This document shows, piece after piece, positions 30,736 through 39,786 of a stretch of 64,000 bases of DNA (positions are counted from its first letter, which is position 1; each line of letters starts with the position of its first letter). The stretch comes from Chromobacterium vaccinii (lineage in GTDB: Bacteria > Pseudomonadota > Gammaproteobacteria > Burkholderiales > Chromobacteriaceae). The position numbers were made by a program, and so were the translations under genes. Below the pieces are notes generated by a model. It saw only the letters and a list, made by a program, of their open reading frames with translations. It searched no databases and was not told where the DNA came from. The stretch is from contig NZ_JZJL01000004.1 of NCBI RefSeq assembly GCF_000971335.1, forward strand, positions 1 to 64,000, read 5' to 3'.

Positions 30736-30764
30736 ATGATAAAAGAAAGCGTTAGCTCTGTAAA
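30736..30764 (-). promoter_or_regulatory. Sigma-70 promoter of the candidate small RNA
   Basis: Minus strand: -35 box TTTACA and -10 box TATCAT (each five of six consensus bases) with an exact 17-base spacer. Transcription would start near 30729. Confidence 0.65.
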
Positions 30765-31012
30765 TGGATTAGATATTCCATTTTTGAATTATTTGTTAAT
30801 GCAGATTGTATTCAACGCATTGATTCTATTGGAAAATTTACATGTGGAGTAAGTTGCATAAATATGCACCTGTCACCAGATGGTGATGCGTTTTGGCTAC
30901 GGAATCGGGCGCATCCCAGCTGGGTGGGCGCTTGGCGTAGAGGCTGGGGGTGGCGGAAATCCCCTACAATGTCGCCTTCGGACCCGAGGCTGAGGCCAGG
31001 TATATATAAGGT
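30765..31012. other. Intergenic stretch between the small-RNA promoter and the DUF2520 gene
   Basis: About 250 bp with no gene I can support. The left half is AT-rich. The right half leads to the plus-strand gene; a TACAAT near 30964 could be its -10 box, with no clear -35. Confidence 0.35.
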
Positions 31013-31867
31013 ATGCAAACACTGACAGTGGTGGGGCTGGGAAGATTGGGGCGCAGCGTGGCCAGGCTGGCGGCGCTGAGCGGCGCCTATCGTCTGCTCG
31101 ATGTGATGGGGCGGCGCTTGCCGCCGCTGGAGGAGGCGCGCGCCTTTGTCGGCGCCGGGCGGCTGGTGAGCGACATGAGACAGTTGGCGCCGGCGGATCT
31201 GTATCTGCTGGCGGTGCCGGATGCCGCCATCGCATCCTGCGCGCGCGCGCTGGCGGCGGCGGGCGTGGCGCCTGAGGGCGCTGTGGTGTTTCACGCCAGC
31301 GGCGCGGGCGACGCTTCGTTGTTGCAGCCGCTGGCGGAGCAGGGGGTGTTGACCGCCAGCCTGCACCCGGCGTTTTCCTTCGCCGATCCCGGACGGGCGG
31401 TAGAGGGCTTTGCCGGCACGCTGTGCGCGCTGGAGGGCGACGAGGAGGCTTGCCGCAGGCTGGAGGCTTTCGCGCGCGCGCTGGGCGGGCGGCCGTTCCG
31501 GCTGGCGCCCGGCGGCAAGGCCGCCTATCACGCAGGTTTGTCGGTGGCGTCCAATTTTCTGGTGGCGCTGACCGAGATGGCGCGGCAGCTGACGGCCCGC
31601 GCCGGCGTGCCGCCGGAATTGACGCAGCCTTTGCTGGGCATCTTGATGCGGCAGACGCTGGACAATGCGCTGGAGATGGGGCCGTACGAGGCGCTGACCG
31701 GGCCTATCCTGCGCGGCGATATCGGCACTGTCGAACGCCATCTGGAGGTGTTGGCCGGTACCGGCTTGCTCCCCGCCTACCGCGCGCTGGGCCGCCAGGT
31801 GGTGGCGCTGGCTGGAGATCGCCTGCAGGAGCCGGCGCGCCGGCAGTTGCTGGCGCTGTTGTACTGA
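31013..31867 (+). CDS. Rossmann-fold/DUF2520 protein
   Basis: A 284 aa protein. The N-terminal Rossmann-like domain has the dinucleotide motif VVGLGRLGRS, and the C-terminal helical region (from about residue 130, SLHPAFSFADP) is DUF2520. Members look like NAD(P)-dependent 6-phosphogluconate- or ketopantoate-type reductases, but their substrate is unknown. AAGG lies close before the ATG. It converges on pncB. I would not assign a specific reaction. Confidence 0.85.
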   Translation: MQTLTVVGLGRLGRSVARLAALSGAYRLLDVMGRRLPPLEEARAFVGAGRLVSDMRQLAPADLYLLAVPDAAIASCARALAAAGVAPEGAVVFHASGAGDASLLQPLAEQGVLTASLHPAFSFADPGRAVEGFAGTLCALEGDEEACRRLEAFARALGGRPFRLAPGGKAAYHAGLSVASNFLVALTEMARQLTARAGVPPELTQPLLGILMRQTLDNALEMGPYEALTGPILRGDIGTVERHLEVLAGTGLLPAYRALGRQVVALAGDRLQEPARRQLLALLY

Positions 31868-31959
31868 GCCGGCTTGGCGCGCCTGGCAGAAGCTCGCGGA
31901 GCGCCTGAGCCAAGGCGCGCTGACGCAGGCGGTGCCAGTAGAGCGGACGCAACGCAGAC

Positions 31960-33189
31960 TCAGGGTTTTGTCGGCGGCTCTTGGCGCGGGGCGGGCGCCT
32001 TGAATACCTGGCGCAGGTAGGCGAGGAAGGTTTCGTCGCTGCACATGGTCTTGCCTGGGCTGTCGGATAGCTTGGCCACCGGCTGGCCGTTGCAGCTGAC
32101 CAGCTTCAGCACGATCTGCAGCGGCTCCAGCCCCATGTCGTTGGTGAAGTGGGTGCCGATGCCGAAGCTGACCTGGATGTGCGGGCTGAAGTGGCGCTGC
32201 AGCGCCAGCGCGCTGTCGACGCTGAGTCCGTCGCTGAAGGTCAGCATCTTGGTCGCCGGATCGATCCGCAGCTTGCGGTAATGGGCGATCGCCCGCTCTC
32301 CCCATATATAAGGATCGCCGCTGTCGTGGCGCAGGCCGTCGAACAGCTTGGCGAAGTAGAGGTCGAAGTCGGCGAGAAAGGCGTCCATGCCGACCACGTC
32401 GGTCAGCGCGATGCCCAGGTCGCCGCGGTATTCCTGCACCCACGATTCCAGCGCCGCTGTCTGGAAGTCCCGCAGCCGCACGCCCAGCGCCTGGAAGGCC
32501 TGGAAGAATTCGTGGGCCATGGTGCCGATCGGCGTGATGCCCAGCTTGCGGGCCAGGTAGACGTTGCTGGTGCCGCGGAATACCTGCGGCAGCGCGTGGT
32601 TCAGCCTCTCCACCACGTGGGCCTGCCAGTCGCGGCTGAAGCGGCGGCGGGTGCCGAAGTCGGCGATCAGCAGCGGAAAGCGCTGGCCGGCGGCTTCCTC
32701 GCGCTGGAAGCGCTCCAGTTCGGCCAGCTTGGCCTCCAGCCGGCGATGGCCTTCCTCGCGCACCGCCTTGCTGTCCAGCGGGAGGAAATACAGCTCGTTG
32801 ACGATGGCCAGCACGAAGATCTCGAAGAACATCGCTTGCACCATCGGGCCTTTGATCCGGATGGCCAACTGCTCGCCTTCCTCGCTCACGCTGATGAAGC
32901 GGCGCTGCAGGTGGAACAGTTCCAGGTAGTCGACATAGTCGCTTTTGATGAAGCGCAAGCCGCGCAGATAATCCAGCTCGTCCTGGCTGAAGCGCAGTTC
33001 GCACAGCATGTCCAGTTGGGCCTCCAGTTGCTGTCTCAGCTGGGTCAGCGGCGTGTCCGGGTGGTTGCGGCAGCGGAATTCGTACTCGCCGTGGGCGGCG
33101 GGAAACTGGTGCAGCACCACCTGCAGCATGGTGAACTTGTAAAGATCGGTATCCAGCAGCGACTGGATGATGGGCGTGTTCTTGGGCAT
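31960..33189 (-). CDS. pncB: Nicotinate phosphoribosyltransferase
   Basis: A 409 aa enzyme that makes nicotinate mononucleotide from nicotinate, PRPP and ATP in NAD salvage. It has [17 protein letters not shown] at the start, [14 protein letters not shown], and [12 protein letters not shown], all typical of PncB. Its length matches E. coli PncB (400). The ATG giving MPKNTPII is preferred; a longer frame overlaps the upstream methylase gene. It lies 8 nt downstream of that gene, so they are likely co-transcribed. Confidence 0.95.
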   Translation of the reverse strand: MPKNTPIIQSLLDTDLYKFTMLQVVLHQFPAAHGEYEFRCRNHPDTPLTQLRQQLEAQLDMLCELRFSQDELDYLRGLRFIKSDYVDYLELFHLQRRFISVSEEGEQLAIRIKGPMVQAMFFEIFVLAIVNELYFLPLDSKAVREEGHRRLEAKLAELERFQREEAAGQRFPLLIADFGTRRRFSRDWQAHVVERLNHALPQVFRGTSNVYLARKLGITPIGTMAHEFFQAFQALGVRLRDFQTAALESWVQEYRGDLGIALTDVVGMDAFLADFDLYFAKLFDGLRHDSGDPYIWGERAIAHYRKLRIDPATKMLTFSDGLSVDSALALQRHFSPHIQVSFGIGTHFTNDMGLEPLQIVLKLVSCNGQPVAKLSDSPGKTMCSDETFLAYLRQVFKAPAPRQEPPTKP

Positions 33190-33197
33190 GGCGCTTC

Positions 33198-33902
33198 TCA
33201 GGCGGCGTGGATCACGAAGATGGCCGGCCGCTTGTGCAGATCGGGCGGGGTTTGCGGCCAATCCTGCACCCGATGGCTGACGATGGTCTGCGTCTGCAGG
33301 GTCAGGTCGCAGGCTACCGCGAGCCGGGTGGAGGGCGCCAGCGTTTCGCGCAGCTGTTGCAGCAGCGCGTTGTTGCGGTAGGGCGTTTCGATGAACAGCT
33401 GGGTCTCGTTATTCTTGCGCGAGCGTTGTTCCAGTTCTTGCACCAGCTTGGCTTTTTCGGCGGCGTCCACCGGCAGGTAGCCGTGGAAGGCGAAGCATTG
33501 GCCGTTGGCGCCGCTGGCCATCAGCGCCAGCAGGATGGATGAGGGGCCGATCAGCGGCTCGACGCGGATGCCGTGCTTGTGCGCCAGCGCCACCAGCTGC
33601 GCGCCGGGGTCGGCCACGGCCGGGCAGCCGGCCTCGGAGATCAGGCCGACATCGTGTCCGGCCTTTAGCGGCGCCAGCAGCGCGCCGACGTCCGCCTCCT
33701 TGGTGTGCTCGTTCAGCGTGCTCATGGATAGCTCGCGGATCGGCGTCGTCACACCCAGCGCTTTCAGGTGCTTGCGCGCGGTTTTTTCCGCCTCGACGAC
33801 GAAATGGCTGATGTGGACGACTCTGGCGCGCTCGCCTTCCGGCAGCCAGGCGATGGTTTCGTCGCCCAGCGGAGCGGGAATCAGGAACAGAGTGCCGCTC
33901 AT
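33198..33902 (-). CDS. RsmI-like SAM-dependent methyltransferase (tetrapyrrole methylase fold)
   Basis: A 234 aa protein of the tetrapyrrole-methylase family. It begins [15 protein letters not shown], a variant of the LYLVPTPIGN start of RsmI, and has [18 protein letters not shown] and [14 protein letters not shown]. RsmI methylates the ribose of C1402 in 16S rRNA, but here the motif is [12 protein letters not shown] rather than SDAGTPLISDPG. It is also shorter than RsmI (about 286 aa), so it is a paralogue whose substrate is uncertain. Its ATG overlaps the end of maf by four bases. Confidence 0.82.
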   Translation of the reverse strand: MSGTLFLIPAPLGDETIAWLPEGERARVVHISHFVVEAEKTARKHLKALGVTTPIRELSMSTLNEHTKEADVGALLAPLKAGHDVGLISEAGCPAVADPGAQLVALAHKHGIRVEPLIGPSSILLALMASGANGQCFAFHGYLPVDAAEKAKLVQELEQRSRKNNETQLFIETPYRNNALLQQLRETLAPSTRLAVACDLTLQTQTIVSHRVQDWPQTPPDLHKRPAIFVIHAA

Positions 33903-34480
33903 TTCAGCACCTCCAAGCCCTCGTTGCCCAGCATGGTGATCAACTGGAACAGCGGCACGCCGATCAGCGCGTTGGGGTCGTCGGATTCCACCTTCTCCAG
34001 CAGCGCGCCGCCCAGGCCTTCGCTCTTGGCGCTGCCCGCGCAGTGGAGGGCGTCCGGTTCGCGGGCGAGGTAATTGCGGATCTGGGCCTCGGTCAATGCG
34101 CGCAGCGTGACGCGGGTGATGCCCACGCATTCCTGCAGCCGGCCGCTGGCGCTGTTGTACAGCGCCAACGCCGAGTGGAAGACCACGGTGCGGCCGCTCA
34201 TCCACATCAGCATCTCCACGCCCTGCTCGAAGCCGCCGGGCTTGCCGATCTGCTTGCCATCCAGCAGCGCCACCTGATCGGAGCCTATGATCAGGGAGTC
34301 CGGATGCTTGCCGGCCAGCGACTGGGCCTTGGTGCGGGCCAGGCGCACTGCGGTTTCCAGCGCGGTTTCGCCGGGCAGCGGCGTTTCATCGCAGATCGGC
34401 GGTTCGGCGAGGAAGGGCAGGCCCAGGCGGGCGATGATTTCTTGGCGGTAGCGGGAGGTGGAAGCCAGTACGATGTGCAT
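33899..34480 (-). CDS. yceF: Maf-family nucleotide pyrophosphatase (YceF type)
   Basis: A 193 aa Maf protein. It cleaves non-canonical nucleoside triphosphates; YceF of E. coli acts on 7-methyl-GTP. The N-terminal LASTSRYRQEIIARL motif, CDETPLPGETA and IGSDQVA (rather than the ADTVV of the other Maf group) support the YceF subtype. In many proteobacteria yceF sits beside yceD, rpmF and the fab genes, as it does here, though divergently. Confidence 0.92.
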   Translation of the reverse strand: MHIVLASTSRYRQEIIARLGLPFLAEPPICDETPLPGETALETAVRLARTKAQSLAGKHPDSLIIGSDQVALLDGKQIGKPGGFEQGVEMLMWMSGRTVVFHSALALYNSASGRLQECVGITRVTLRALTEAQIRNYLAREPDALHCAGSAKSEGLGGALLEKVESDDPNALIGVPLFQLITMLGNEGLEVLK

Positions 34481-34559
34481 GATGCGAGCCGGTTGACGGC
34501 AACGCCGGCGGCGCGGCCGCGTCGGCCGGCGGCCACGGTTCGGCCTTGCCTTGTTTCTT

Positions 34560-34589
34560 TTGACAAATCAGGGGAATGGATTGTACCAT
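34560..34589 (+). promoter_or_regulatory. Possible promoter of the yceD-rpmF-fab cluster
   Basis: A perfect -35 TTGACA is followed after 18 bases by TACCAT. If TACCAT is the -10, transcription starts only a few bases before the yceD ATG, which would leave out the GGAG site. The pairing is therefore doubtful. Confidence 0.3.
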
Positions 34590-34598
34590 GCGGAGTTT

Positions 34599-35102
34599 AT
34601 GTCTAAACCGATTTTGATCGATCCGCTCAAGTTCGCCCGGGAAGGGCGCTCGCTGTCCGGCAAGCTGCCGGTCGGCGGGCTGGACGAGCGCGTTCATAGC
34701 GACCTGTCGGACACCTCTGGCGAGGTGTCTTATCAGCTCGACGGCTCTCGAGACGAGCTGCAGCGTTTTACGCTGCGCATCCGCCTGACGGCGGACCTGC
34801 GAGTCACCTGCCAGCGCTGCCTGGACGGCATGCCGTTCAGCCTGGACACCGATTCGGTGCTCACGCTGTTCGCCAGCCAGGAAAAGCTGGACGAAGCCTG
34901 CGAGCAGGACGAAGAGCTGGACGCGGTTCTCGCCGAACCCGAACTGGACGTGATTGCGCTGATCGAAGACGAAATCATCATGGGCTTGCCGCATTCGCCG
35001 AAACACGACGAATGCAGCAGGGATACTCTCTCGCTCGCCAAGGCTGACAAGCCCAACCCGTTTGCGGTGCTGGCGGCGCTTAAGAGACCCAAGTCCGAGT
35101 AA
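34599..35102 (+). CDS. yceD: YceD/DUF177 protein
   Basis: A 167 aa acidic protein of the DUF177 family, conserved next to rpmF. A role in ribosomal RNA biology has been reported for family members in bacteria and plants. The central Cys pair in TCQRCLDGM and the late segment ALIEDEIIMGLPHSPKH are typical. I start at the ATG giving MSKPILID; an upstream extension is not conserved-looking. It precedes rpmF by 45 nt. Confidence 0.9.
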   Translation: MSKPILIDPLKFAREGRSLSGKLPVGGLDERVHSDLSDTSGEVSYQLDGSRDELQRFTLRIRLTADLRVTCQRCLDGMPFSLDTDSVLTLFASQEKLDEACEQDEELDAVLAEPELDVIALIEDEIIMGLPHSPKHDECSRDTLSLAKADKPNPFAVLAALKRPKSE

Positions 35103-35147
35103 CCCGGATTCGCATTAGAATCTACTTGAATTTCTTAGGAGTCGACC

Positions 35148-35327
35148 ATGGCTGTTCAACAGAACAAAAAGTCCCCGTCCAAGCGCGGCATGCATCGTGC
35201 ACACGATTTTCTGACCGCTCCGGCTCTGGCAGTTGAAGCCAGCACCGGCGAAGCCCACCTGCGCCACCACATCAGCCCGAACGGCTTCTACCGTGGCCGC
35301 AAGGTTGTGAAGACCAAGGGCGAGTAA
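35148..35327 (+). CDS. rpmF: 50S ribosomal protein L32
   Basis: A 59 aa basic protein beginning [19 protein letters not shown], the L32 signature, and ending [14 protein letters not shown]. It has no cysteines, so it is the zinc-independent form. TTAGGAG stands upstream of the ATG. Its place between yceD and plsX is the standard arrangement, tying ribosome and lipid synthesis genes together. Confidence 0.97.
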
Positions 35328-35384
35328 TCTCCCTGTCCTCGCTTCCTTTCCTTTTTTGGTAGGCACTTTATACCGCAATCGTTG

Positions 35385-36422
35385 ATGACTATCACCGTCG
35401 CGGTTGATGCTATGGGCGGTGACGTTGGCCTCAAGGTTACCGTCCCGGCATCGATCCAATTCCTGCAAGACCACCCCGACATCCATCTGATTCTCGTAGG
35501 CGACCAGCCAGCCCTGGAGGCTGAATTGGCCCTGCACGATGGCGCCGTGCGTGAGCGCATCCTCATCCAGCACGCCACTCAAGTGGTCGGCATGGACGAG
35601 GCGCCTCAGCTCGCCCTCAAGAATAAAAAAGATTCGTCGATGCGGGTGGCGATCAATCTGGTCAAGGAAGGCAAGGCGCAGGCCGCCGTTTCCGCCGGCA
35701 ACACCGGCGCGCTGATGGCTACCGCACGCTTCGTCCTCAAGACCATTCCGGGCATCGACCGTCCCGCCATCGCCAAGCTGCTGCCCAATGTAAAGGGCAC
35801 TTCCTGCGTGCTGGATCTGGGCGCCAACGTCGATTGCACCCCAGAACAACTTTTGCAGTTCGGCATCATGGGTTCCGAACTGATGGCCTGCCTGCAAGGC
35901 AAGGCCAATCCTTCCGTCGGCCTGTTGAATATCGGCAGCGAAGATATCAAGGGCAACGACAATATCAAGAAGACTGCCGAGCTGTTGCGCCAGTCGGAGC
36001 TGAATTTCTACGGCAACGTGGAGGGCGACGACATCTGCAAGGGCACGACCGATGTGGTAGTCTGCGATGGTTTTACCGGCAATGTGGCGCTCAAGACAGC
36101 TGAGGGGCTGGCGCACATGTTCGCCGTATTCCTGAGGGAAGAGTTCGGCCGCAGCTGGTGGACGCGTTTGTGCGCGTTGGCCGCATTGCCGGTGCTGGGC
36201 CTTTTCAAGAAGCGCATCGATCCGCGCCGCTACAACGGGGCCAGCTTGCTGGGCCTGCGCGGCATCGTGGTGAAAAGCCACGGCGGCGCCGATGTCACAG
36301 GATTCCGTTACGCGTTGGCGCAGGCATGCGAGGAGGCCGGTTCCGACGTGATTGCACACATCGCCGATCGGGTTGCCAAACAACTAGACAATCTCAAGCA
36401 ATCCGAGGCGGAAGCGAACTGA
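35385..36422 (+). CDS. plsX: Phosphate acyltransferase PlsX
   Basis: About 345 aa. PlsX converts acyl-ACP and phosphate to acyl phosphate, the donor for glycerol-3-phosphate acylation by PlsY. The start [21 protein letters not shown] and the segments [10 protein letters not shown] and [13 protein letters not shown] are diagnostic. The ATG at 35385 is one codon inside a TTG. No strong ribosome site is seen. fabH follows after 5 nt. Confidence 0.95.
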   Translation: MTITVAVDAMGGDVGLKVTVPASIQFLQDHPDIHLILVGDQPALEAELALHDGAVRERILIQHATQVVGMDEAPQLALKNKKDSSMRVAINLVKEGKAQAAVSAGNTGALMATARFVLKTIPGIDRPAIAKLLPNVKGTSCVLDLGANVDCTPEQLLQFGIMGSELMACLQGKANPSVGLLNIGSEDIKGNDNIKKTAELLRQSELNFYGNVEGDDICKGTTDVVVCDGFTGNVALKTAEGLAHMFAVFLREEFGRSWWTRLCALAALPVLGLFKKRIDPRRYNGASLLGLRGIVVKSHGGADVTGFRYALAQACEEAGSDVIAHIADRVAKQLDNLKQSEAEAN

Positions 36423-36427
36423 AAAAT

Positions 36428-37387
36428 ATGGGCTATTCCCGCATTCTCGGCACCGGCAGCTTCCTGCCGTCCCAGGTGCTCACCAATGCGCAATTGGCCG
36501 AACGGGTGGAAACCAGCGACGAGTGGATTGTCTCTCGCACCGGCATCCGCGCGCGCCATATTGCCGACGAAGGGCACAAGACCAGCGATCTGGCGCTGAG
36601 GGCGGCGGAAGCCGCCATCGCCAGCGCAGGCATCGACAGGGGCGAGATCGACCTGATCATCGTCGCCACCACCACTCCCGACATGATTTTCCCCAGCACC
36701 GCCTGCATCCTGCAGGAGAAGCTGGGCTTGCCCGGCGTGCCGGCTTTCGACGTGCAGGCGGTGTGCGCCGGCTTCGCTTACGCGCTGGCCACTGCCAACG
36801 CCTACATCAAGAGCGGCATGTCGAAGAAGTCGCTGGTGATCGGCGCCGAAATCATGTCGCGCGTGCTGGACTGGGATGATCGCCGGACCTGCGTGCTGTT
36901 CGGCGACGGCGCCGGCGCGGTGGTGCTGGGCGCGTCCGACGAGCCGGGCATCCTGCATGCCAAGCTGGCGGCCGATGGCCGTTATCAGGGCTTGCTGAAT
37001 ACCCCGGCGCAAATTTCCGGCGGCAAGATTCAGGGCATGCCCTACCTGCACATGGACGGCCCGGCCGTATTCAAGTTCGCCGTCAAGTCGCTGTCCGAAA
37101 TCGCCGCCGCCACGCTGGCGGAGGCCGGCGTCGACAAGGCCGATCTGGATTGGCTGGTGCCGCACCAGGCCAATCTGCGCATCATCGAGTCCACGGCCAA
37201 GCATCTTGGCCTGCCGATGGAGAAGGTGGTCGTCACCCTGCCTGAGCAGGGCAACACTTCGGCCGCCTCCATTCCGCTGGCGCTGGATGTCGCGGTGCGC
37301 GACGGGCGCATCCGGCGCGGCCAGACCGTGATGCTGGAAGGCATCGGCGGGGGATTTGCCTGGGGCGCGGTGCTGCTGACCTTCTGA
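36428..37387 (+). CDS. fabH: 3-oxoacyl-ACP synthase III
   Basis: A 319 aa condensing enzyme that starts fatty-acid synthesis from acetyl-CoA and malonyl-ACP. Catalytic Cys113 (AVCAGFAYA), His in VPHQANLRI and Asn in GNTSAASIP are all present. The N-terminal ILGTGSFLP and SRTGIRARH match FabH. The ATG lies just after the plsX stop. Confidence 0.97.
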   Translation: MGYSRILGTGSFLPSQVLTNAQLAERVETSDEWIVSRTGIRARHIADEGHKTSDLALRAAEAAIASAGIDRGEIDLIIVATTTPDMIFPSTACILQEKLGLPGVPAFDVQAVCAGFAYALATANAYIKSGMSKKSLVIGAEIMSRVLDWDDRRTCVLFGDGAGAVVLGASDEPGILHAKLAADGRYQGLLNTPAQISGGKIQGMPYLHMDGPAVFKFAVKSLSEIAAATLAEAGVDKADLDWLVPHQANLRIIESTAKHLGLPMEKVVVTLPEQGNTSAASIPLALDVAVRDGRIRRGQTVMLEGIGGGFAWGAVLLTF

Positions 37388-37512
37388 TTGGAATTCCGCA
37401 AAGTGGCTTTTTCGCCGCATGATCGCCGATAATGACAGAGTTTATTGATCGGCGGCGTGGCGCGAGCGGCCGCTTTGCGTCATCCTTTGCGTCGAATTCT
37501 GTGGAGTCGACT

Positions 37513-38442
37513 ATGGCTTTTGCTTTTCTTTTTCCGGGACAGGGCTCGCAGAGCCTGAAGATGATGGACGGCTTCGCCGACCTGCCCGTGGTGCAGCATA
37601 CTTTCGCCGAGGCGTCCGACACGCTGTCGCTGGACCTGTGGGCGATGCTGCAGGCCGATGGCGCCGACGAGATCAACGCCACCGTGAACACCCAGCCCAT
37701 CATGCTGGCCGCCGGCTACGCCACGTATCTGGCGTGGCAGGAGTTGAACGGCAAGCAGCCGTCCATCGTGGCTGGCCATAGCCTGGGCGAATACACCGCC
37801 CTGGTGGCCGCCGGCGCGCTGCCGTTCGCCGAAGCGGTGAAGCTGGTGCGCCTGCGCGCCGAGGCGATGCAGGCCGCGGTGCCGGCCGGCGTCGGCGCGA
37901 TGGCCGCCATTCTGAGCTTGTCCGACGACGACATCCGCGCAGCCTGCGCGGAGGCCGCCCAGAGCGAGGTGGTGGAAGCGGTCAACTTCAACTCTCCGGG
38001 CCAGGTGGTGATCGCCGGCAACAAGGGCGCGGTCGAGCGGGCGATGGACTTGTGCAAGGCCAAGGGCGCCAAGCGCGCGCTGCCGTTGCCGGTATCGGTG
38101 CCGTCGCATTGCTCGCTGATGCGGCCGGCCGCCGAGCGCCTGGCCGAGGCGCTGCAGGGCGTGCACTTGAGCGCGCCCGCAATCCCGGTGCTGCACAACG
38201 CCGATGTGGCCAGTTACAACGACGCATCGCAAATCCGCGACGCGCTGACCCGTCAGTTGTACATGCCGGTGCGCTGGACCGAAACCATCCAGAAGCTGGC
38301 CGCCGACGGCGTGACCATGATGGCGGAGTGCGGCCCGGGCAAAGTGTTGGCGGGCCTGGCCAAGCGCATCGACGGCAACGTCAAGTGCCTGGCGCTGACC
38401 GACCGCGCGGCGCTGGAAGCCGCGCGCGCGGAACTGGTTTGA
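37513..38442 (+). CDS. fabD: Malonyl-CoA:ACP transacylase
   Basis: A 309 aa enzyme that loads malonate onto ACP. It has FLFPGQGSQ, the nucleophile Ser90 in GHSLGEYTA and the catalytic His in VPSHCSLM. The ATG with GTGGAG upstream gives the usual length; the longer frame is not conserved. About 125 nt separate it from fabH, enough for a weak internal promoter. Confidence 0.97.
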   Translation: MAFAFLFPGQGSQSLKMMDGFADLPVVQHTFAEASDTLSLDLWAMLQADGADEINATVNTQPIMLAAGYATYLAWQELNGKQPSIVAGHSLGEYTALVAAGALPFAEAVKLVRLRAEAMQAAVPAGVGAMAAILSLSDDDIRAACAEAAQSEVVEAVNFNSPGQVVIAGNKGAVERAMDLCKAKGAKRALPLPVSVPSHCSLMRPAAERLAEALQGVHLSAPAIPVLHNADVASYNDASQIRDALTRQLYMPVRWTETIQKLAADGVTMMAECGPGKVLAGLAKRIDGNVKCLALTDRAALEAARAELV

Positions 38443-38533
38443 CGCGAAATTCCGGCGGACCGGCGCAGGCCGGACCGCCATCGCCCCTTTCGGCGAGAGC
38501 CGGGCGGGGCGTTGAAAACAAGGAGACACATTG

Positions 38534-39271
38534 ATGAGTCTGCAAGGCAAAGTGGCGCTGGTGACCGGCGCCTCGCGCGGCATAGGCGCGGCGATCGCCG
38601 ACGCGCTGGCCGCCGAGGGCGCCGTGGTCATCGGCACCGCCACGTCGGAATCCGGCGCGGCCGCCATTCATGAGCGCCTGTCCGCCGCCGGCGGCGCCGG
38701 CCGCGTGCTGAACGTCACCGAGGAGGGCGCTGTCGAGGCGTTGGTAGAATCGGTGGAGAAGGAGTTTGGCGCGGTGGCGATTCTGGTCAACAATGCCGGC
38801 ATCACCCGCGACGGCCTCCTGATGCGGATGAAGGACGAGGACTGGGACGCGATCATGGACACCAACCTGAAGTCGGTGTTCAAGACCTCAAAGGCTGTAA
38901 TGCGTGGCATGATGAAGGCCCGCGCCGGCCGCATCATCAACATCGCCTCCGTTGTCGGGGTGATGGGCAATGCGGGCCAGGCCAACTATGCGGCCGCCAA
39001 GGCGGGCATCATCGGCTTCACCAAGTCGATGGCGCGCGAGGTGGGCAGTCGCAACATCACGGTCAATTGCGTGGCTCCGGGCTTCATCGACACCGACATG
39101 ACCCGCTCGCTGCCGGAAGCGCAGCGCGAGGCGCTGGTCGGCCAGATCGCGTTGAACCGCCTGGGCGACGTCAAGGATATCGCCGATGCCGTGGTATTTC
39201 TGGCATCGGACCGCGCGTCCTATATTACGGGCCAGACTTTGCATGTGAACGGCGGCATGCTGATGCCTTAA
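38534..39271 (+). CDS. fabG: 3-oxoacyl-ACP reductase
   Basis: A 245 aa short-chain dehydrogenase that reduces 3-oxoacyl-ACP with NADPH. It shows the cofactor motif TGASRGIG, NNAG, and the catalytic Ser139, Tyr152 and Lys156 (NYAAAKAG). AGGAG stands eight bases before the ATG. Its place between fabD and acpP confirms the assignment over other SDRs. Confidence 0.96.
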   Translation: MSLQGKVALVTGASRGIGAAIADALAAEGAVVIGTATSESGAAAIHERLSAAGGAGRVLNVTEEGAVEALVESVEKEFGAVAILVNNAGITRDGLLMRMKDEDWDAIMDTNLKSVFKTSKAVMRGMMKARAGRIINIASVVGVMGNAGQANYAAAKAGIIGFTKSMAREVGSRNITVNCVAPGFIDTDMTRSLPEAQREALVGQIALNRLGDVKDIADAVVFLASDRASYITGQTLHVNGGMLMP

Positions 39272-39381
39272 TTCCTGTCCGGCTAGCGTCGGATAGAGAT
39301 TTAGGTAGGCTGCTCTAATTTTTTTTTGTAGAATACCGGGGTTTTGCGATCCCGAATCAGAAAGGTCAAGGGTTTAAACAA

Positions 39382-39621
39382 ATGGAAAACATCGAACAGC
39401 GCGTAAAGAAGATCGTCGCCGAGCAACTGGGTGTGAACGAAGCCGAAATCAAGGTGGAAAGCTCCTTCGTCGACGATCTGGGCGCCGATTCCCTGGATAC
39501 CGTTGAACTGGTGATGGCACTGGAAGAAGAGTTCGAGTGCGAGATCCCGGACGAAGAAGCCGAGAAGATCACCACGGTTCAACAAGCCATCGACTACGTG
39601 ACTGGCCATCTGAACAAGTAA
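39382..39621 (+). CDS. acpP: Acyl carrier protein
   Basis: A 79 aa acidic protein carrying acyl chains on a phosphopantetheine arm at Ser37 in [12 protein letters not shown]. It is nearly a consensus AcpP. The 110-nt gap upstream is AT-rich, with a TAGAAT that may be the -10 of a separate acpP promoter, as is common for this highly expressed gene. Confidence 0.98.
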   Translation: MENIEQRVKKIVAEQLGVNEAEIKVESSFVDDLGADSLDTVELVMALEEEFECEIPDEEAEKITTVQQAIDYVTGHLNK

Positions 39622-39639
39622 TCCCTTTTTTCGGGACCA

Positions 39640-39685
39640 GGACCTCTGCGTGGTGGTGCTTCGGCTCGCCTGCAGAGGTTCTTTT
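39640..39685 (+). terminator. Hairpin with T tract between acpP and fabF
   Basis: Stem ACCTCTGC/GCAGAGGT encloses a 22-base GC-rich loop and is followed by TCTTTTG. It probably ends or attenuates most acpP transcripts, allowing more acpP than fabF message. Confidence 0.6.
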
Positions 39686-39786
39686 GTTAAGAAGGTTCCA
39701 AACGCGCGTTTGAACCTGGCTTGTGCTTGTCAGGCGCGCGTGGTTTCATCGGGAGACTGCCCTCCCATCTATCACGGAGATTCTTC

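Noticed and set aside
30812-33004. 730-codon frame antisense to the DUF2520 and pncB region
   Set aside because: It is a GC-rich shadow frame with Arg/Ala/Gln-rich composition that overlaps well-supported genes.
37388-37512. Possible separate small gene between fabH and fabD
   Set aside because: The open frame is only the upstream extension of fabD and shows no family features or ribosome site.
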